Part shown: one piece after another, positions 1 to 11,099 of the stretch
Numbering within the stretch: position 1 is the stretch's first letter
Layout of the letters: every line of letters starts with the position of its first letter
NCBI GenBank assembly: GCA_905221605.1
Contig: CAJNDS010002157.1
Span: forward strand, 1 to 62,000
Length of the DNA stretch: 62,000 nt
Reading direction: 5' to 3'
Origin: Symbiodinium natans
Lineage: Eukaryota; Sar; Dinophyceae; Suessiales; Symbiodiniaceae
Position numbers and translations under genes: made by a program
The notes under the pieces: generated by a model
What the model was told of the DNA's origin: nothing
The model's input: the letters and a program-made list of their open reading frames with translations, nothing else
Database searches by the model: none

Positions 1-640
1 GCGCTTTGTAATGCCATAAAACAAAGCACGCTCGTAATATCCTGGTAATGCCAGGTGATGCGCTCATCTTGGAAGTGAAGTAAAAGTCCTGTTTAATATT
101 TTAGCTTTGTAATGCCACAAAACAAAGCACGATTGAAAACAATGAAAGCATGCAACGAAAGCACGCAGCAACTGACATGGCAAATGATCAACACCTGCAC
201 TCAACGGTTCAAGCGGTCAACAATGCTTCGACATTTTCGGCCACCCAGCACCCTAAATTTTCCGGAAATTTAGGGAGCTGGGCCGTGGCTTCTGAACATG
301 ATCAGGCTGCATCCGTTTCCTAAAATTCCTGAAAATTTTGGGTGTGTAAATTTTCGGAAAATTTAGGAAAGCGATGAAGCAAATTTTCCGGAAATTTAGG
401 GACCGAGGCTTCGGGCTACCCGGAACCAGAAATTTTCCAGAAATTTAGGGGAGCGAATCCGGCTTGCGGCCGTCGAAGAGGCCCAGCCTTTCAAAGGGCA
501 CAGCCCAAGCCCCAAAATTTCCCGGAAATTTTGGGTCCCGGGTAGGCCAAAGCGGCTTGCTCGCCGGGGTCCAGAAATTTCCGGAAAATTTTGGGGCTGG
601 GGCACTCCGAGGCGTGACGCACCGCATAGGGCTGGTTTGA
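1..640. repeat. Cluster of short palindromes and a 28-bp direct repeat; no gene seen
   Basis: A segment of the form GCTTTGTAATGCCA..AAAACAAAGCACG occurs at about 3-30 and again at 106-131. From 249 to 597 there are seven copies of a 22-26 bp palindrome of the type AAATTTTCCGGAAATTTAGGG, at about 249, 318, 345, 381, 428, 512 and 572, with flanking CCC/GGG varying between copies. Reading frames here differ little in quality on the two strands, so I call no gene. Confidence 0.6.
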
Positions 641-1282
641 CCGTAGCGTTTTATAGAGTAGATAAGGCTTGGAAGCCCCCCCCCCGGGCCTAGAATTGGG
701 TTTGTTTGGGGAAGACGGCTTCTGGGAGTAAGTAAAATCTTTTGGGCCTATTTTCTGCTGCAAACCCGAAACCCTACACCCGAAACCCAGCTTCCAAATA
801 GACCCACTTAAAGCCGCACATGGGGGCGGAGTTGCCTCCGCCACCACAAAACCGAGCCAAGGACCCTACGACTCTACTAGGACTACTACAAAGGGTTTAG
901 GGTTTAGGGCTACTACCAAGGAGTTAGCGCAAATATGACGGCGTGCTTTTTTGTGTGCATGCGCGTTGTCTCATGGGTTGTTGCTCCTGCCAGCTTTCAA
1001 GATTTCCTCTTGTTGTGCTCCATTTCGTCGTCTTACACGAAATTGCGTGTTTTCCCATGTGCTTCATGTCAGAAGTTGAGCGTGCCTTTTGTGCTTTCTT
1101 TTTCTTTCTTTTTTTTTTTTTTTTGGGGGGGGGGGGGGCAGGGGTGGTGGTTCCGTTGTTGCTTCGTCTGTTGTCTATTTGAAGTGGGCTTCGTATAGGT
1201 GTTAGCACATTTCAATTTCTTCAATCAAACGTGCCTTTTCCACTTTATTCTTACTCATTTTCGAAGTGGTCCAAGAATTGTG
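640..1282. repeat. Repeat-rich stretch with a T-run/G-run tract
   Basis: Holds a few TTTAGGG units near 895 and a compound tract of about 18 T followed by about 14 G at 1101-1138. ORFs across the tract exist only because homopolymers lack stops. I see no supported gene. Confidence 0.5.
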
Positions 1283-1447
1283 CTATGTTAAAAAGCCCCT
1301 GCATATTGGAATAAAGATCGGGCCCGCTGCCATGTTTCCAAGAAAGCAGGTGGCAAAATGATCCTCGAATGTCTCGTGGCTCACGCTCATCAGTAATGAA
1401 GGCGCTCCTACTCTTTCAGAAAGCAATGCCAGATTTTCTCCCGGCAT
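1283..1447 (-). CDS. Candidate exon or small ORF, unidentified
   Basis: On the minus strand an ATG directly follows a good acceptor (TTTGCAG|ATG) and opens a 54-codon frame ending in TAG at 1283. The peptide looks protein-like (MPGENLALLSERV at the start, NMAAGPIFIP near the end). I do not recognise a family. It could be a last exon. Only frame openness and the acceptor support it. Confidence 0.3.
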   Translation of the reverse strand: MPGENLALLSERVGAPSLLMSVSHETFEDHFATCFLGNMAAGPIFIPICRGFLT

Positions 1448-1773
1448 CTGCAAATGACCTGAGCGTCGGACTATGAAACCCTGAAGCCAAACGCCCTAAA
1501 CCCGAAACCCGAAACACTAAACACTAAACCCTAAACCCTAAACCCTCAACCCTCAACCCTCAACCCTACCCTAAACCCTAAACCCTACACCCTGAACCCT
1601 AAACCCTAAACGCCCTTTACCGGCAAGACCTCCCAAAGTGACTTGAGGATGCATGGAGCCCCTGGATCGTGGACACCTACTCCATCTTCCTTCAGATAGG
1701 GGCTGCTTGAATCTTAGGGTGTAGGGTTTAGGGTTTAGGGTTTAGGGTTTAGGGTGTAGGGTTTAGGGTTTGG

Positions 1774-1913
1774 GGTTGCTACATGGTGCCTTAGTATGGG
1801 CCCTTAAACGGGGACCCCTTCTGTATCCCTTGTCTACCCCATACAAATGAAGGGCCCATACATCCGAACCCTTTAAAGAGCATAAGGGAATATCAAGGGC
1901 CCATGAAACTACC
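1774..1913. mobile_element. MITE-like palindromic element, family D, copy 1
   Basis: Starts GGTTGCTACATGG and ends CCATGAAACTACC. The two ends are degenerate inverted repeats that continue inward through GGGCCCTT. Close relatives lie at 25537-25664 and 25903-26029. Length about 140 bp, no coding capacity. Confidence 0.6.
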
Positions 1914-3069
1914 GTAGACTGGCCCCACAAATCCTATACTAGGGTTACGGGGCTTTTGCAAGGGGGGTTTAGGCTCTAGGGTTTAGGGTTAGGATTTGGC
2001 GACTGCACGGCCATCGCAGCAAATGAGAACAGTGCGCCAGCACGCCAGCAGCTGTGGGCGGCAAGCTCAGGGCAGCTGTCGTTGCTTGGAATCTGACATC
2101 TGGGCTTTTTGTTTCGGGTCTTTGTTTAGTCTTCACCCCTGAAAAGTTTTCGGGGGGAGCTGAAGGCTTTTGGGGGATTTAGGGGGTTCTAAGGGATCCA
2201 ACCCCAAGCCCTAAACCGTAAACCCTACAAAGTTCGTCCGGCTTACAGGCCTTGCACACTTGCAAGTCTATCAACTTAATCATGGTTCTCTCTGACAACA
2301 CTCACACGATGGGCAGCCTGGGCTAGCATGTGAGCTGACCTCATAAATCTGAACCGCCTGAACCTGCCAGAAACGGTTGGGCCGAGGGTGCCGCGGCGCC
2401 CGGCACGCGCTTTCCGTGCCCTCCCTGATAGGCTGCAGGAGTGTTGCGATTAAAAACTCAGGAACCGGCGGCGAACTAGCACCGAAACGTGCACGCGCGC
2501 ATCTCTGTGCGTGTGCCTGCAGCTAGTGAAACGCACTTGGCTATTGAGCAAGGACCTGCGCAGTCCGAAAAACCTACACTCTAAACGGTTCAGTTTCTAT
2601 CAACCCTAAACCCTAGCCCTAAACCCTAGCCCTAAACCCTAGCCCTAAACCCTAGCCCTAAACCCTAAACCCTGGGCCCCAAGTATTCCCTACATTCGTA
2701 CCCAATCCATCCTGGACCTGCTGGAAAAGCATCTGTAAGGGTTTAGGGTTTAGGGTTTAGGGCTAGGGTTTAGGGCTAGGGTTTCGGGTTGATAGAAATT
2801 GTATAGGGTTTAGGTCCCAAAGTCTTGCACGAAACTTTGAACGAAAGCTTTGAATGTTCGTGCTTATTTTGATGCCTTTTCAAGGGGCGAGGTGGGGCAG
2901 GGCCGCCCCCGGGTCTTTTTTGTTGGATCGTCTTTGGGTTTCAGGGCCTACACCCTAAACCCTAAACCCTAAACCCTAAACCCTAAACTTCTTCCCAGAA
3001 GCGGTCTGGAGTAATTTACTTCAACTCGGCTGCTTTAGTAGCTGTTTACACACACAAACGCTTTGGCTT

Positions 3070-3158
3070 ACCCTAAACCCTAAACCCTAAACCCTAAACC
3101 CTAAACCCTAAACCCTAAACCCTAAACCCTAAACCCTAAACCCTAAACCCTAAACCCT
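3070..3158. repeat. CCCTAAA array
   Basis: About 12 nearly perfect tandem CCCTAAA heptamers, the plant/dinoflagellate telomere type, here internal. Confidence 0.95.
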
Positions 3159-3704
3159 TACTTCAACGCGGCTTGTCAGCTGTTAAGACAAATATATCAA
3201 CTTGCGAAATTTAGAGTGACACCACATACAATGTTCACTTATTTTGAATTGAGGGTCTAGGTTTTAGGGTATCGGGTTCAAAATCACAACCTCATCCTCA
3301 TGGAAAGCATGATATTAAGACCCCGTTAAGAACATGCTAGAGTTTCCGCAAACACCCTAAACCTTATACCCTTTTTGCAACTGGACTCCTGGCAAAACTT
3401 TATACCCTAAACCCTAAAGCCGAATGGGCTCTGTCAGCGAAACCCTTAACCCAAGGCTCGAAACAAGACGCTGAGCTAGATCTTGGGTGCTTGAGTGCGA
3501 GAGTTCGCACCCAGACCAAACATCGCTAAGCCCTTTTACATCCAGGCTCTGCGCCACATCGCCTACTCAATGCTCTAAACCCATCAAGATGTAGGGTTTA
3601 GGGTTTGAAGCCTTGAAATCCCTAAACCCTACACCCTACACCCTGAACCCTAAACCCAAGAAAACCCTAAATCCTAAACCCTAAAGCCTAAACCCCTTGG
3701 ACCT

Positions 3705-3822
3705 GCAGCTTCAATAGGGACGCAAGGCCCCTGCTCATCGCTAGCGGCGCACGGCGGTCTGGTCATGATATCGGAGCGCCAGCGCTTGGAGTGGCGGTGG
3801 CTGACATAGACTTCTGGGCCTA
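3705..3822 (-). CDS. Candidate exon, unidentified
   Basis: The island between two telomere-type arrays is open on the minus strand for its whole length (includes RHSKRWRSDIMTRPPCAA). The opposite strand is also open, so the strand is uncertain. Confidence 0.2.
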
Positions 3823-3827
3823 ATGAT

Positions 3828-3918
3828 TAGGGTTTAGGGTTTAGGGTTTAGGGTTTAGGGTTTAGGGTTTAGGGTTTAGGGTTTAGGGTTTAGGGTTTAG
3901 GGTTTAGGGTTTAGGGTT
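3828..3918. repeat. TTTAGGG array
   Basis: About 12-13 perfect TTTAGGG units, opposite in orientation to the array at 3070-3158. Confidence 0.95.
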
Positions 3919-4002
3919 AGGTCACTATAGAAGCCCGTAAGCACACAAGCGAGGGTTTTGGGGGTTTTAGGGTTTAGAGGTCCTGGAATTGTTAGGTGAC
4001 AT

Positions 4003-4188
4003 TCATGCGTCAAGGGTTTCAGCTGTAAGGCCCTCTGTCGGGTGCGAAGACGGGGCAAGAAACATGTACAGTAAACTCCAGAAAGTTTGAGGATGATTAG
4101 AGCTTGGATTCCCTTTGAGGGTACTCCAAACTTTTGGCTTTTGCTGTATGTTGTCTTCTGCTCCGCATGCTGGCTTCTTACGACCCAA
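4003..4188 (-). CDS. Candidate exon, unidentified
   Basis: A minus-strand frame of about 60 codons ends in a stop near 4003 and reads like protein (AEDNIQQKPKVWSTLKG). No family recognised and no clear splice sites. Confidence 0.2.
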   Translation of the reverse strand: MGRKKPACGAEDNIQQKPKVWSTLKGNPSSNHPQTFWSLLYMFLAPSSHPTEGLTAETLDA

Positions 4189-4230
4189 GGCCCCGAACTC
4201 CGACAGCCCCTTTGGACATGAGGAACCCAG

Positions 4231-4341
4231 TTTGGGATGTTCCCCCTTTATACGAACAGCTCCTTAATGGTGACTAGAGCCCCCCCCCCCCCCCTTAGAA
4301 TCTCTATTAAGGACCGTTAGTATAAGGGGGAAGATCCCAAA
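4231..4341. mobile_element. MITE-like palindromic element, family C, copy 1
   Basis: Left arm TTTGGGATGTTCCCCCTTTA and right arm TAAGGGGGAAGATCCCAAA are inverted repeats. The arms continue inward through CTCCTTAATGG and CTATTAAGG. A 16-C run sits in the centre. Related palindromes lie at about 59174-59245 and 60426-60494. Confidence 0.65.
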
Positions 4342-4399
4342 ACCCAGTCACGGCCGGCTTGAACCCCCTCTCAACCCTCACTCTCTAAATCCCCCTAAA

Positions 4400-5560
4400 C
4401 CTTCCTATGTCTCCGGAAGCGATGGGTTTTGGGTTTAGGGCTTAGGGTTTGGGGTTTAGGGTTTAGGGTTTAGGATTTGTTGGATTTGCTGCACCCCCGG
4501 CTGGCCCAAACGCAGGACAACTCCGAATTTCCAGGCTCCAGACTGCTCAAAAGCCTATGTCCATTTGCAACTTCCGCTCCACACTACCCTAAATCCTAAA
4601 CCCTAAACCCTAAACCCTAAACCCTAAAACCTAAATCTAGGCCCAGGAGTAATAAGGGAACCTAAAAGCCCTAGGAAAAGGCAATAAGGGCCTATGCTCT
4701 GGGTCCTAGAAATCGTCCATCATGACCCTGTGCGGGCCCATGCCCCGACACAGTCAAGTTACCCTCAGAAGCCTACTCCCGACTGCTAGGCTGCGACGTT
4801 CTTTGACAAAGGCTTGCCTTGAATTCAAACAGATCAGAGCCCCTGCCCCAGCGCATGTCGAGCTTTGGCAGATGTCCCTGCGCAAGCCAGATGCTGCCAA
4901 CAGAAAACCTGGAAATGCTCAGCCGCACGGGCAATTTTCGAATTTCTGGTCTCCTTGGAGGTTCCTAGCGTAGAACAGAAGCCTTGTCGTTGGGGTAAAC
5001 TCTGAAGCCTAAACTTCGTGCTTAGCGAGGCTCTTGGCAAGGACTTGGGGGCGCAACAAAACGGTGGGCATACAGATCACTTGTCCTTCTTGCTGGCGGC
5101 GTGGGCTGAAATCGAGTCGGGCCTCGGGAGGCTGGAACTTACAGAGAGCAACGTTTAGGGTTTAGGGTTGAGGGTTGGCTGTTCCCTCAAAACACACCCC
5201 CTAGGTTGCCCCCCCCCCCCCCCCCATATTTAGGCTGCAGATGAGTGAGGGCATGCAAAGCTGTCACCATGGGAAGCTTGTTTTTGCGCTTGACAACCAC
5301 ATGTGTTGTTCGGCAACTTTGGGACCCAAGGGAAGGCTACGAATGCGATGTACCCTTGGCCACACACATGTTGTATAGAAAACAAACAGCAAGCAATGAG
5401 CAGAGACTCAACAGCTGACACAGCCTTTGGTGTGAAAAGTTTCGGACTGTTCTTGCCGTGCCCCTTCGATGGTCCTTGCTGCATTTGGTGGAACGATACT
5501 GAGAAGACAAGCATGGCCCATCAGCCAAGCAGAAAATCATAGGCTATGTAGGGCTAACTA
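4400..5560. other. Islands and arrays without a supported gene
   Basis: Short TTTAGGG/CCCTAAA arrays at 4430-4475 and 4585-4630, then about 900 bp of mostly unique sequence with overlapping frames of 60-94 codons on both strands. None shows a family motif or convincing splice sites. A C-run lies at 5211-5225. Confidence 0.4.
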
Positions 5561-5619
5561 AGCCCAATTAAGGTCGTTTAAGGGGAGAAACCTAGTAATG
5601 TGAGAGTCCCATTTATAAA

Positions 5620-5965
5620 CGGGGTGGTAATACCAAAATTCGCCAGGCCAGAGGGGTCCAGCCGAAGACTACTTTCCATTACGGGAGGTTTTCGGGCCGA
5701 TGTGTGTAAACAAGTCTATATAGGGGGGTGCGGTGATAATAATAAAGGGTGGTAATACCAAAATTTTTCCGGCCTGGAATTGAAAATTTTACAAGCAGAA
5801 GCCTTCAAGACAAAGCAAAGCAGACCCTGACAGCTGACCCCCCCCCAGACCCCCAGGCTCCTTTAGAGAAGCAGATCTCGTTTGAGAGTGCTTGTCTTCG
5901 AAGCAGAAGCCTTCAAGACAAAGCAAAGCAGACCCTGACAGCTGACCCCCGCCCAGACCCCCAGA
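5620..5965. repeat. Two direct-repeat pairs
   Basis: GGGTGGTAATACCAAAATT occurs at about 5620 and again at about 5745. A roughly 55-bp segment beginning AAGCAGAAGCCTTCAAGACA occurs at 5793 and again at 5901. A short frame runs through both copies, but the repetition is the only firm observation. Confidence 0.7.
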
Positions 5966-6099
5966 CCCCCAGACCCCCAGAATTGATCATTGGCACCCCG
6001 TCTGTTTTTCCACCCCTCCAAACCCCGGGGACCAAAACAAGATTTGGGGGGGGGGGGGGGTTATTAAAGGGACCCTAACATTATAGAGGGGGGTAGTAG

Positions 6100-7160
6100 G
6101 GAAACCCGTGACCTTAGGGCAGCTACATCGTCTGCTAGGGACCGTAATTGCAAACCCTATAAAACCCAAGGGCCCTCTAACAGGTAAGAAACCAAGGGAC
6201 CCTCGACCCCTCCACGGCAACTCCAAATTTCGGTCATGGGAACTTGCTGGCAAGAATGAAGGGTTCAGGGATTCGAAGCGAGTTGAGGGTTTGGATTTTT
6301 TGCTATGCCCAAGGGACTGATACGTGTCCAGAGCGACGAGGCCAAAACATGGTCCCTTTCCGTACGATTCGCATCAGAACAAGAAACCTTTGTTTTTTGC
6401 ATCCAGGTCTCTTGCAGCCAGCCGGGATAGAGTTAAGTCTGAGGTCTGCGGATAGAAACCCTAAACCCCTAAATTTCTGAACCCGAAACCCTGAACTCGA
6501 ACCAGCCAGCAAGGTGCATTCATGTAGCTGTAGAGCAGCCTTTCGGCGTTTGCAGCAGGTGATCTGATCTCAGGACCAGGCCCACGCAAGATTTCAAGCA
6601 AAAAGCGTCTCCTGGCAACCAGCTGCTCCGAACGCGAACCAGGTTGAAGCTGCGTGCTAGGGATTAGGGCTTAGGGTTTCGGATTTAGGGTTTAGGGCTT
6701 TGGATTCAAAAGCACTTTGTTGTAAACAGGGCATTCATAAGGGACCTAGCCCAACAAAAGGAGGATAAGAGACTATCCTTCGGGGGTGCTTGTAAGCCGG
6801 CTTGAACCCAGGATGTCCAAGGTAAACCCCTAAACCGTAAACCCTAAACCCCAAACCCTAAAACCCCAAACCCTAAACCCCTAACCCTAAACCCTAAACC
6901 CTAAATCCTCAAGGCGCCCCAAAAGACACCCGGATACCCCAAAAAGCCCCAGGAGGCTCCCAAGATGCCCCCCCCCAAAAGCAAAAAACAAAACCCCCCC
7001 AAAACCCCACAAAACCCCGAACACAAACCCTATACAATTTCTATCCACCCCCAAACCCTAAAACCCATAAAACCTCAACCCTAAACTATAAACCCTAAAC
7101 CCTAAACCCTAAACCCTAAACCCTAAACCCTAAACCCCCCCTAACTCCCCCCCCTTTCCG
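6100..7160. repeat. Degenerate CCCTAAA region
   Basis: Mixed CCCTAAA, CCCCAAA and CCCCTAA units at about 6825-6910 and 7020-7140, plus C-rich sequence. The acceptor-like string TTTTTTGCATCCAG|G occurs at about 6393-6406. No supported gene. Confidence 0.5.
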
Positions 7161-7163
7161 CAG

Positions 7164-7241
7164 GGGGCCCCTCGAGCAGCAGCGGCTTCAGCTGCGAAGA
7201 GCCATCGCTTGCAGCTGCAGGGCCGAAGGCTTCCTGCTTAG
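7164..7241 (+). CDS. Candidate exon, Ser/Ala-rich, unidentified
   Basis: Preceded by a strong polypyrimidine acceptor (CCCCCCTTTCCGCAG|G) and followed by TTAG|GTCGGC. The frame is open (GPSSSSGFSCEEPSLAAAG). It sits between a CCCTAAA and a TTTAGGG array, the usual setting of exon-like islands here. Confidence 0.35.
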   Translation, partial: GAPRAAAASAAKSHRLQLQGRRLPA

Positions 7242-7255
7242 GTCGGCTTGCTCGG

Positions 7256-7456
7256 TAGGGTTTAGGGTTTAGGGTTTAGGGTTTAGGGTTTAGGGTTTAG
7301 GGTTTAGGGTTTAGGGTTTAGGGTTTAGGGTTTAGGGTTTAGGGTTTAGGGTTTAGGGTTTAGGGTTTAGGGTTTAGGGTTTAGGGTTTAGGGTTTAGGG
7401 TTTAGGGTTTAGGGTTTAGGGTTTAGGGTTTAGGGGGGTTTAGGGGGGTTTAGGGG
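7256..7456. repeat. Longest TTTAGGG array in the window
   Basis: About 25 tandem TTTAGGG units, nearly perfect, then degenerate TTTAGGGGGG units to about 7456. Confidence 0.95.
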
Positions 7457-7539
7457 GCTTTCCCCTGGCTAGCTCTTGAGCTCCAAGCCGGCCTCGGGTC
7501 GTGGCAGAAGCGAGGGGTAGCTTTTTCGCACCCTAAACT

Positions 7540-7905
7540 CTGAACCCTAATTCCTAAACCCTAAATCCTAAACCCTAAACCCTAAATCCTAAACCCTAAA
7601 CCCTAAATCCTAAACTCTGAACCCTAAACCCTTTTTGAAGCATGGACTGAGGTCGGCGCCAAACCCTATACCCTAACCCCAAAATCCTAAGCCTCAAAGG
7701 AGTCAAGCTTGGACCCCTGAAACTTTAGGGATCCGAGGTGGAATCCCATGAAAAACCCTAGACCCCTAAACCCTAAACCCCTAAACCCTAAACCTCTAAA
7801 CCCTGAACCCTAAACCCTAAACCCTAAACCCCTAAACCTCTAAACCCTAAACCCTAAACCCTAAACCCTAAACCCTAACCCCTAAACCCCTAAACCCTAA
7901 ACCTC
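7540..7905. repeat. CCCTAAA and CCCCTAAA mixed arrays
   Basis: Two blocks of CCCTAAA with CCCTAAAT and CCCCTAAA variants, at about 7540-7632 and 7740-7905, separated by about 100 bp of unique sequence. Confidence 0.8.
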
Positions 7906-7912
7906 TTTCGGG

Positions 7913-8012
7913 GCCTAAAGCGGGGTCCTGGCGCTCTGCAGGCCGGCGAGCTGCCCCGTTTTGCAGCCAGCGGAGGCAGTCCATGTAACCATCCTCCAGC
8001 TGATGGCGGGGG
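7913..8012 (-). CDS. Candidate exon, unidentified
   Basis: Minus-strand island fully open and protein-like (HQLEDGYMDCLRWLQNGAA), between telomere-type arrays. No family assigned. Confidence 0.3.
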
Positions 8013-8299
8013 TTTAGGGTTTAGGGTTTAGGGTTTGGGGTTTAGGGTTTAGGGTTTGGGGTTTAGGGTTCTGCAGTTCTGAGCGTGAAGAGCCTCGTGC
8101 AGCCATTCTCTCGACCAACACCCACCCGCCCAAAGAACCCCACCACATCCGAACATAGTTTTAGAAACGCCACTTTCTTACGGAGCGTTTCCCCTTCAAA
8201 AAAACAAGCGCCACTTTGTTTAGTAGCGTTTAGTTACCCTTTCAAACAAAAATCACGCCACTTTGTTACGGAGCGTTTCCCCTGCAGCCCCACCCTCGG

Positions 8300-8515
8300 A
8301 CCACCAGTGCCTGACCATCTCCCGTGACCATTTCCTGCGGGGGGGCGGGGGGGGGGGGGGGTTGACCATTTCCCGTGACTATTTCCCGAGAGGGGTGGAG
8401 GGGTTGACCATTTCCCGTGACCATTGCCCGCGAGTTTTGACCATTGCCCGGAGTTGTGACCATTGCCCACGAGTTTATTGCCCACGAGTTTTGACCATTG
8501 CCCGCGAAGACTATA
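8300..8515. repeat. TGACCATTTCCCG tandem repeat
   Basis: Eight or so degenerate copies of TGACCATTKCCCG with spacer AGTTT or a G-run. The frames that run through it on both strands are repeat artefacts. Confidence 0.75.
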
Positions 8516-8519
8516 AGCA

Positions 8520-9330
8520 TTAAATACTATCTGAAAAGAGGGTTTTGGGTTTAGGGTTCAGGGCTCAGGTTCTGTAGGTTTTTTGGGCCACTTGGTACAC
8601 TTTTGGATTTGCACCCTGGGCTAGGACTTAGGGCTTCACAAACGCCACAGCGCCACGGCGCCACTTGGGTTTAGGGTCTTGTGGTTTCAGCAAGAAGGGA
8701 AAACCTACAAACCCCAAAAACCCCAAAGCCCTGAACTCTATAGAAACCCTGCTGCGATTACTGGGGGGGTTTGCGTGAGGTGGGCCTCGGAATATCGGAG
8801 CCTTGCTCCGTGGCGAAGCTTCAGGGTTTAGGGTTTCGGATGGTTTAGGCTTAAGGGTTGAGCTTCTAGACACACCTTAGAACCTTCATTCAAATAATGT
8901 GTTTAGCATCCTCTTGGGTTTTATATAAACACCCAAGGGGGATGTAGGCCTGGGGTTTGGCATGTCTGGTTTGAGGTCTCTGCCAGCCTCAAAAAGGGCC
9001 ACGGCGTCCGCTTCGTGTGGCCTCGTTGGGGCTTGGCTCACTGTAGGCCGGCCATGTTGCATGCATGCAAGTTATTAACGTTTATGAACACATGAGGTCA
9101 ATACTAGTAAGGCAGGGGGGGGCTACACATTGTCCAGCTTGCATAGGCAATTGCTGTGGGAGGAGGATCAATTACTCAAGGAGATTTGGTTGCGCATGCA
9201 GGACATCGTGGCTCGAGTGAGTGTGCAGTTTTGGGGGGCTTGCCAAGTAGCAAGGGTAGTTCTCTAAGTTGGGGTCCCTTTTTGGGATCCCTCTTTACAG
9301 GGTACCGCCTTCCTAAAGGGTACCCAGAGA
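8520..9330. other. Mostly unique sequence, no supported gene
   Basis: A few isolated TTTAGGG units and short frames of 60-80 codons on either strand without motifs. Confidence 0.35.
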
Positions 9331-9331
9331 G

Positions 9332-9443
9332 GGACCCTAAACCCTAAACCCTAAACCCTAAACCCTAAACCCTAAACCCTAAACCCTAAACCCTAAACCC
9401 TAAACCCTAAACCCTAAACCCTAAACCCTAAACCCTAAACCCT
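9332..9443. repeat. CCCTAAA array
   Basis: About 15 perfect CCCTAAA units. Confidence 0.95.
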
Positions 9444-9608
9444 AACCATATAATCTCACTTTGGGGAGCCATGCGGGCCTTGCAGTCCTGTGCCGGGGGG
9501 CCTTCCGAGATGGGATCAACCCTATACTTCGTAGGGTTTAGGGTTTAGGGTTTAGGGTTTAGGGTTTAGGGCATCCGTGCATCTGCTCTTCTGCCTGTTT
9601 CTCTGCAA

Positions 9609-9674
9609 GGTCTCAGAGCAGAATGCCGTGCCCTCAGCTATTCTTGAAACCGGCGAGACTTCAGACATTGGATG
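9609..9674 (+). CDS. Candidate terminal exon, unidentified
   Basis: Acceptor TGTTTCTCTGCAAG|G precedes a frame reading VSEQNAVPSAILETGETSDI and ending in TGA. It lies between a TTTAGGG and a CCCTAAA array. Confidence 0.3.
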
Positions 9675-9679
9675 AAAGA

Positions 9680-10580
9680 ATAAACCCTAAACCCTAAACC
9701 CTACACCCTAAACCCTAAACCCTAAACAGCCCTAAACCCTAAACCCTAAAGCTCCATGGCACCCTTTAAATGTGTCAATAGGCATCCCTACTTTGAACCT
9801 GGGGACTTTTCACGAAAGTGCGAATAGCACGCCACCAATCATAAACCGAAAAAAACACTTGAGGGTATGTTTTGACTGGGAGCTTAGGATGTTTTTAAGG
9901 GGTTCTTTAGGGCTCTAAACCCTAAATCCCAAAACCCTAAACCCCAAACCCTAAACCCTAAAGGTCTAGGCTTGCGAGCTTTTCGGGGTTTGAACCCAGC
10001 TCCTGGGCGCAGCGCGGAAAGAAGGAAAAGCATTTCGGATATGGCTCTTTCGGATACACCTCAGGTGATCATCGTTTAGGGTTAGGGTTTTTCCCTCCTG
10101 CACAGCTGGGGCGAATCCACAAGGGTTTAGGGTTTAGGGCTTGGGGGATCTTAAACCATGGTTTAGGGCTTAGGGAACTCTGAACATCCCCCTGTGAACC
10201 CATAAGTTTGCGTTTGGACTGAGGGGGGAGATGCTTAAATGAGCTTCATCCCCGGCCGACGGCAGCACCCGCCCTAAACCCTACCCTTGAACTCTACATC
10301 AACCCTAAATCCTGGAACCCTATATGAATAGCCCCTAAGGGCCCTAAACCCTTGACCCCTGCATAAACCCCAAAGCCTTGAACCCTAAACCCTAAACCCT
10401 AAACCCTAAACCCTAAACCCTAAACCCTAAACCCTAGACCCTAAACCCTAGACCCTAAAGAAGACCTTTTGCGCAAAAGAAGTGGCAGCTTCAAGATTGG
10501 TTGCAACCCGAGCTTGGATGGCTACTGCCGCACGCAATCCCGAAACAGAATCCCTTGTACCGGCCACACAAGCGTTCAGA
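9680..10580. repeat. Degenerate CCCTAAA/TTTAGGG mosaic
   Basis: Short arrays at about 9685-9750, 9925-9962, 10120-10140 and 10380-10460, with islands between them that show no clear coding signal. Confidence 0.5.
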
Positions 10581-10582
10581 CT

Positions 10583-10699
10583 GGTTTAGGGTTTATAGGG
10601 TTTAGGGTTTAGGGTTTAGGGTTTAGGGTTTAGGGTTTAGGGTTTAGGGTTTAGGGTTTAGGGTTTAGGGTTTAGGGTTTAGGGTTTAGGGTTTAGGGG
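10583..10699. repeat. TTTAGGG array
   Basis: About 16 TTTAGGG units. Confidence 0.95.
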
Positions 10700-11002
10700 T
10701 TGTCTCGGTATTGGTGATGTACGATGGGCCCGAAGATCAGGGTCATTCGCGAATGTCCATGGGCACTCTATGCGGCATTCCGTGCTTCATGGCCGTCGCC
10801 ACACGGCCACGCGCAGCTCGCGCGTGGCACCCCAGCTTTTGGACATGCTCGAAAGCCGGAACTTGCAGAAGACACGGCAACATCCGTTGAAGGTCTCCTT
10901 GTAGGCCCTGCAAGTGTTAGGGTTTAGGGTTTAGGGTTGAGGGTTGAGGGTTTAGGGTTTAGGGTTTAGGGTTTAGGGTTTAGGGTTTAGGGTTCCCTGC
11001 AG

Positions 11003-11090
11003 GCTCAGCGCCATCCGCGGTCTTTCGGCATGGCCGAGACTAGAGAGGAGATGCTGGCCAGTCAAACGAACAGAATTGTTTCCACACCCC
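11003..11090 (+). CDS. Candidate exon, unidentified
   Basis: Acceptor TTCCCTGCAG|G follows a TTTAGGG array directly. The frame reads AQRHPRSFGMAETREEMLAS and onward, and a possible donor GTAATC follows at 11091. No family recognised. Confidence 0.35.
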
Positions 11091-11099
11091 GTAATCATT

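Larger units (their letters stand above)
1490..3700. repeat. Telomere-type heptamer region with one palindromic element
   Basis: Arrays of CCCTAAA lie at about 1500-1610, 2595-2672, 2948-2990 and 3070-3158, and of TTTAGGG at about 1716-1775 and 2738-2795. Variants such as CCCTAGC and CCCTCAA are mixed in. Unique islands between arrays are 60-250 bp and may be exons, but none is distinctive. A palindromic element at 1774-1913 is listed separately. Confidence 0.7.

Noticed and set aside
7256-7456. A true chromosome end
   Set aside because: Telomere-type arrays occur throughout the window in both orientations, with unique sequence on both sides; none is terminal.
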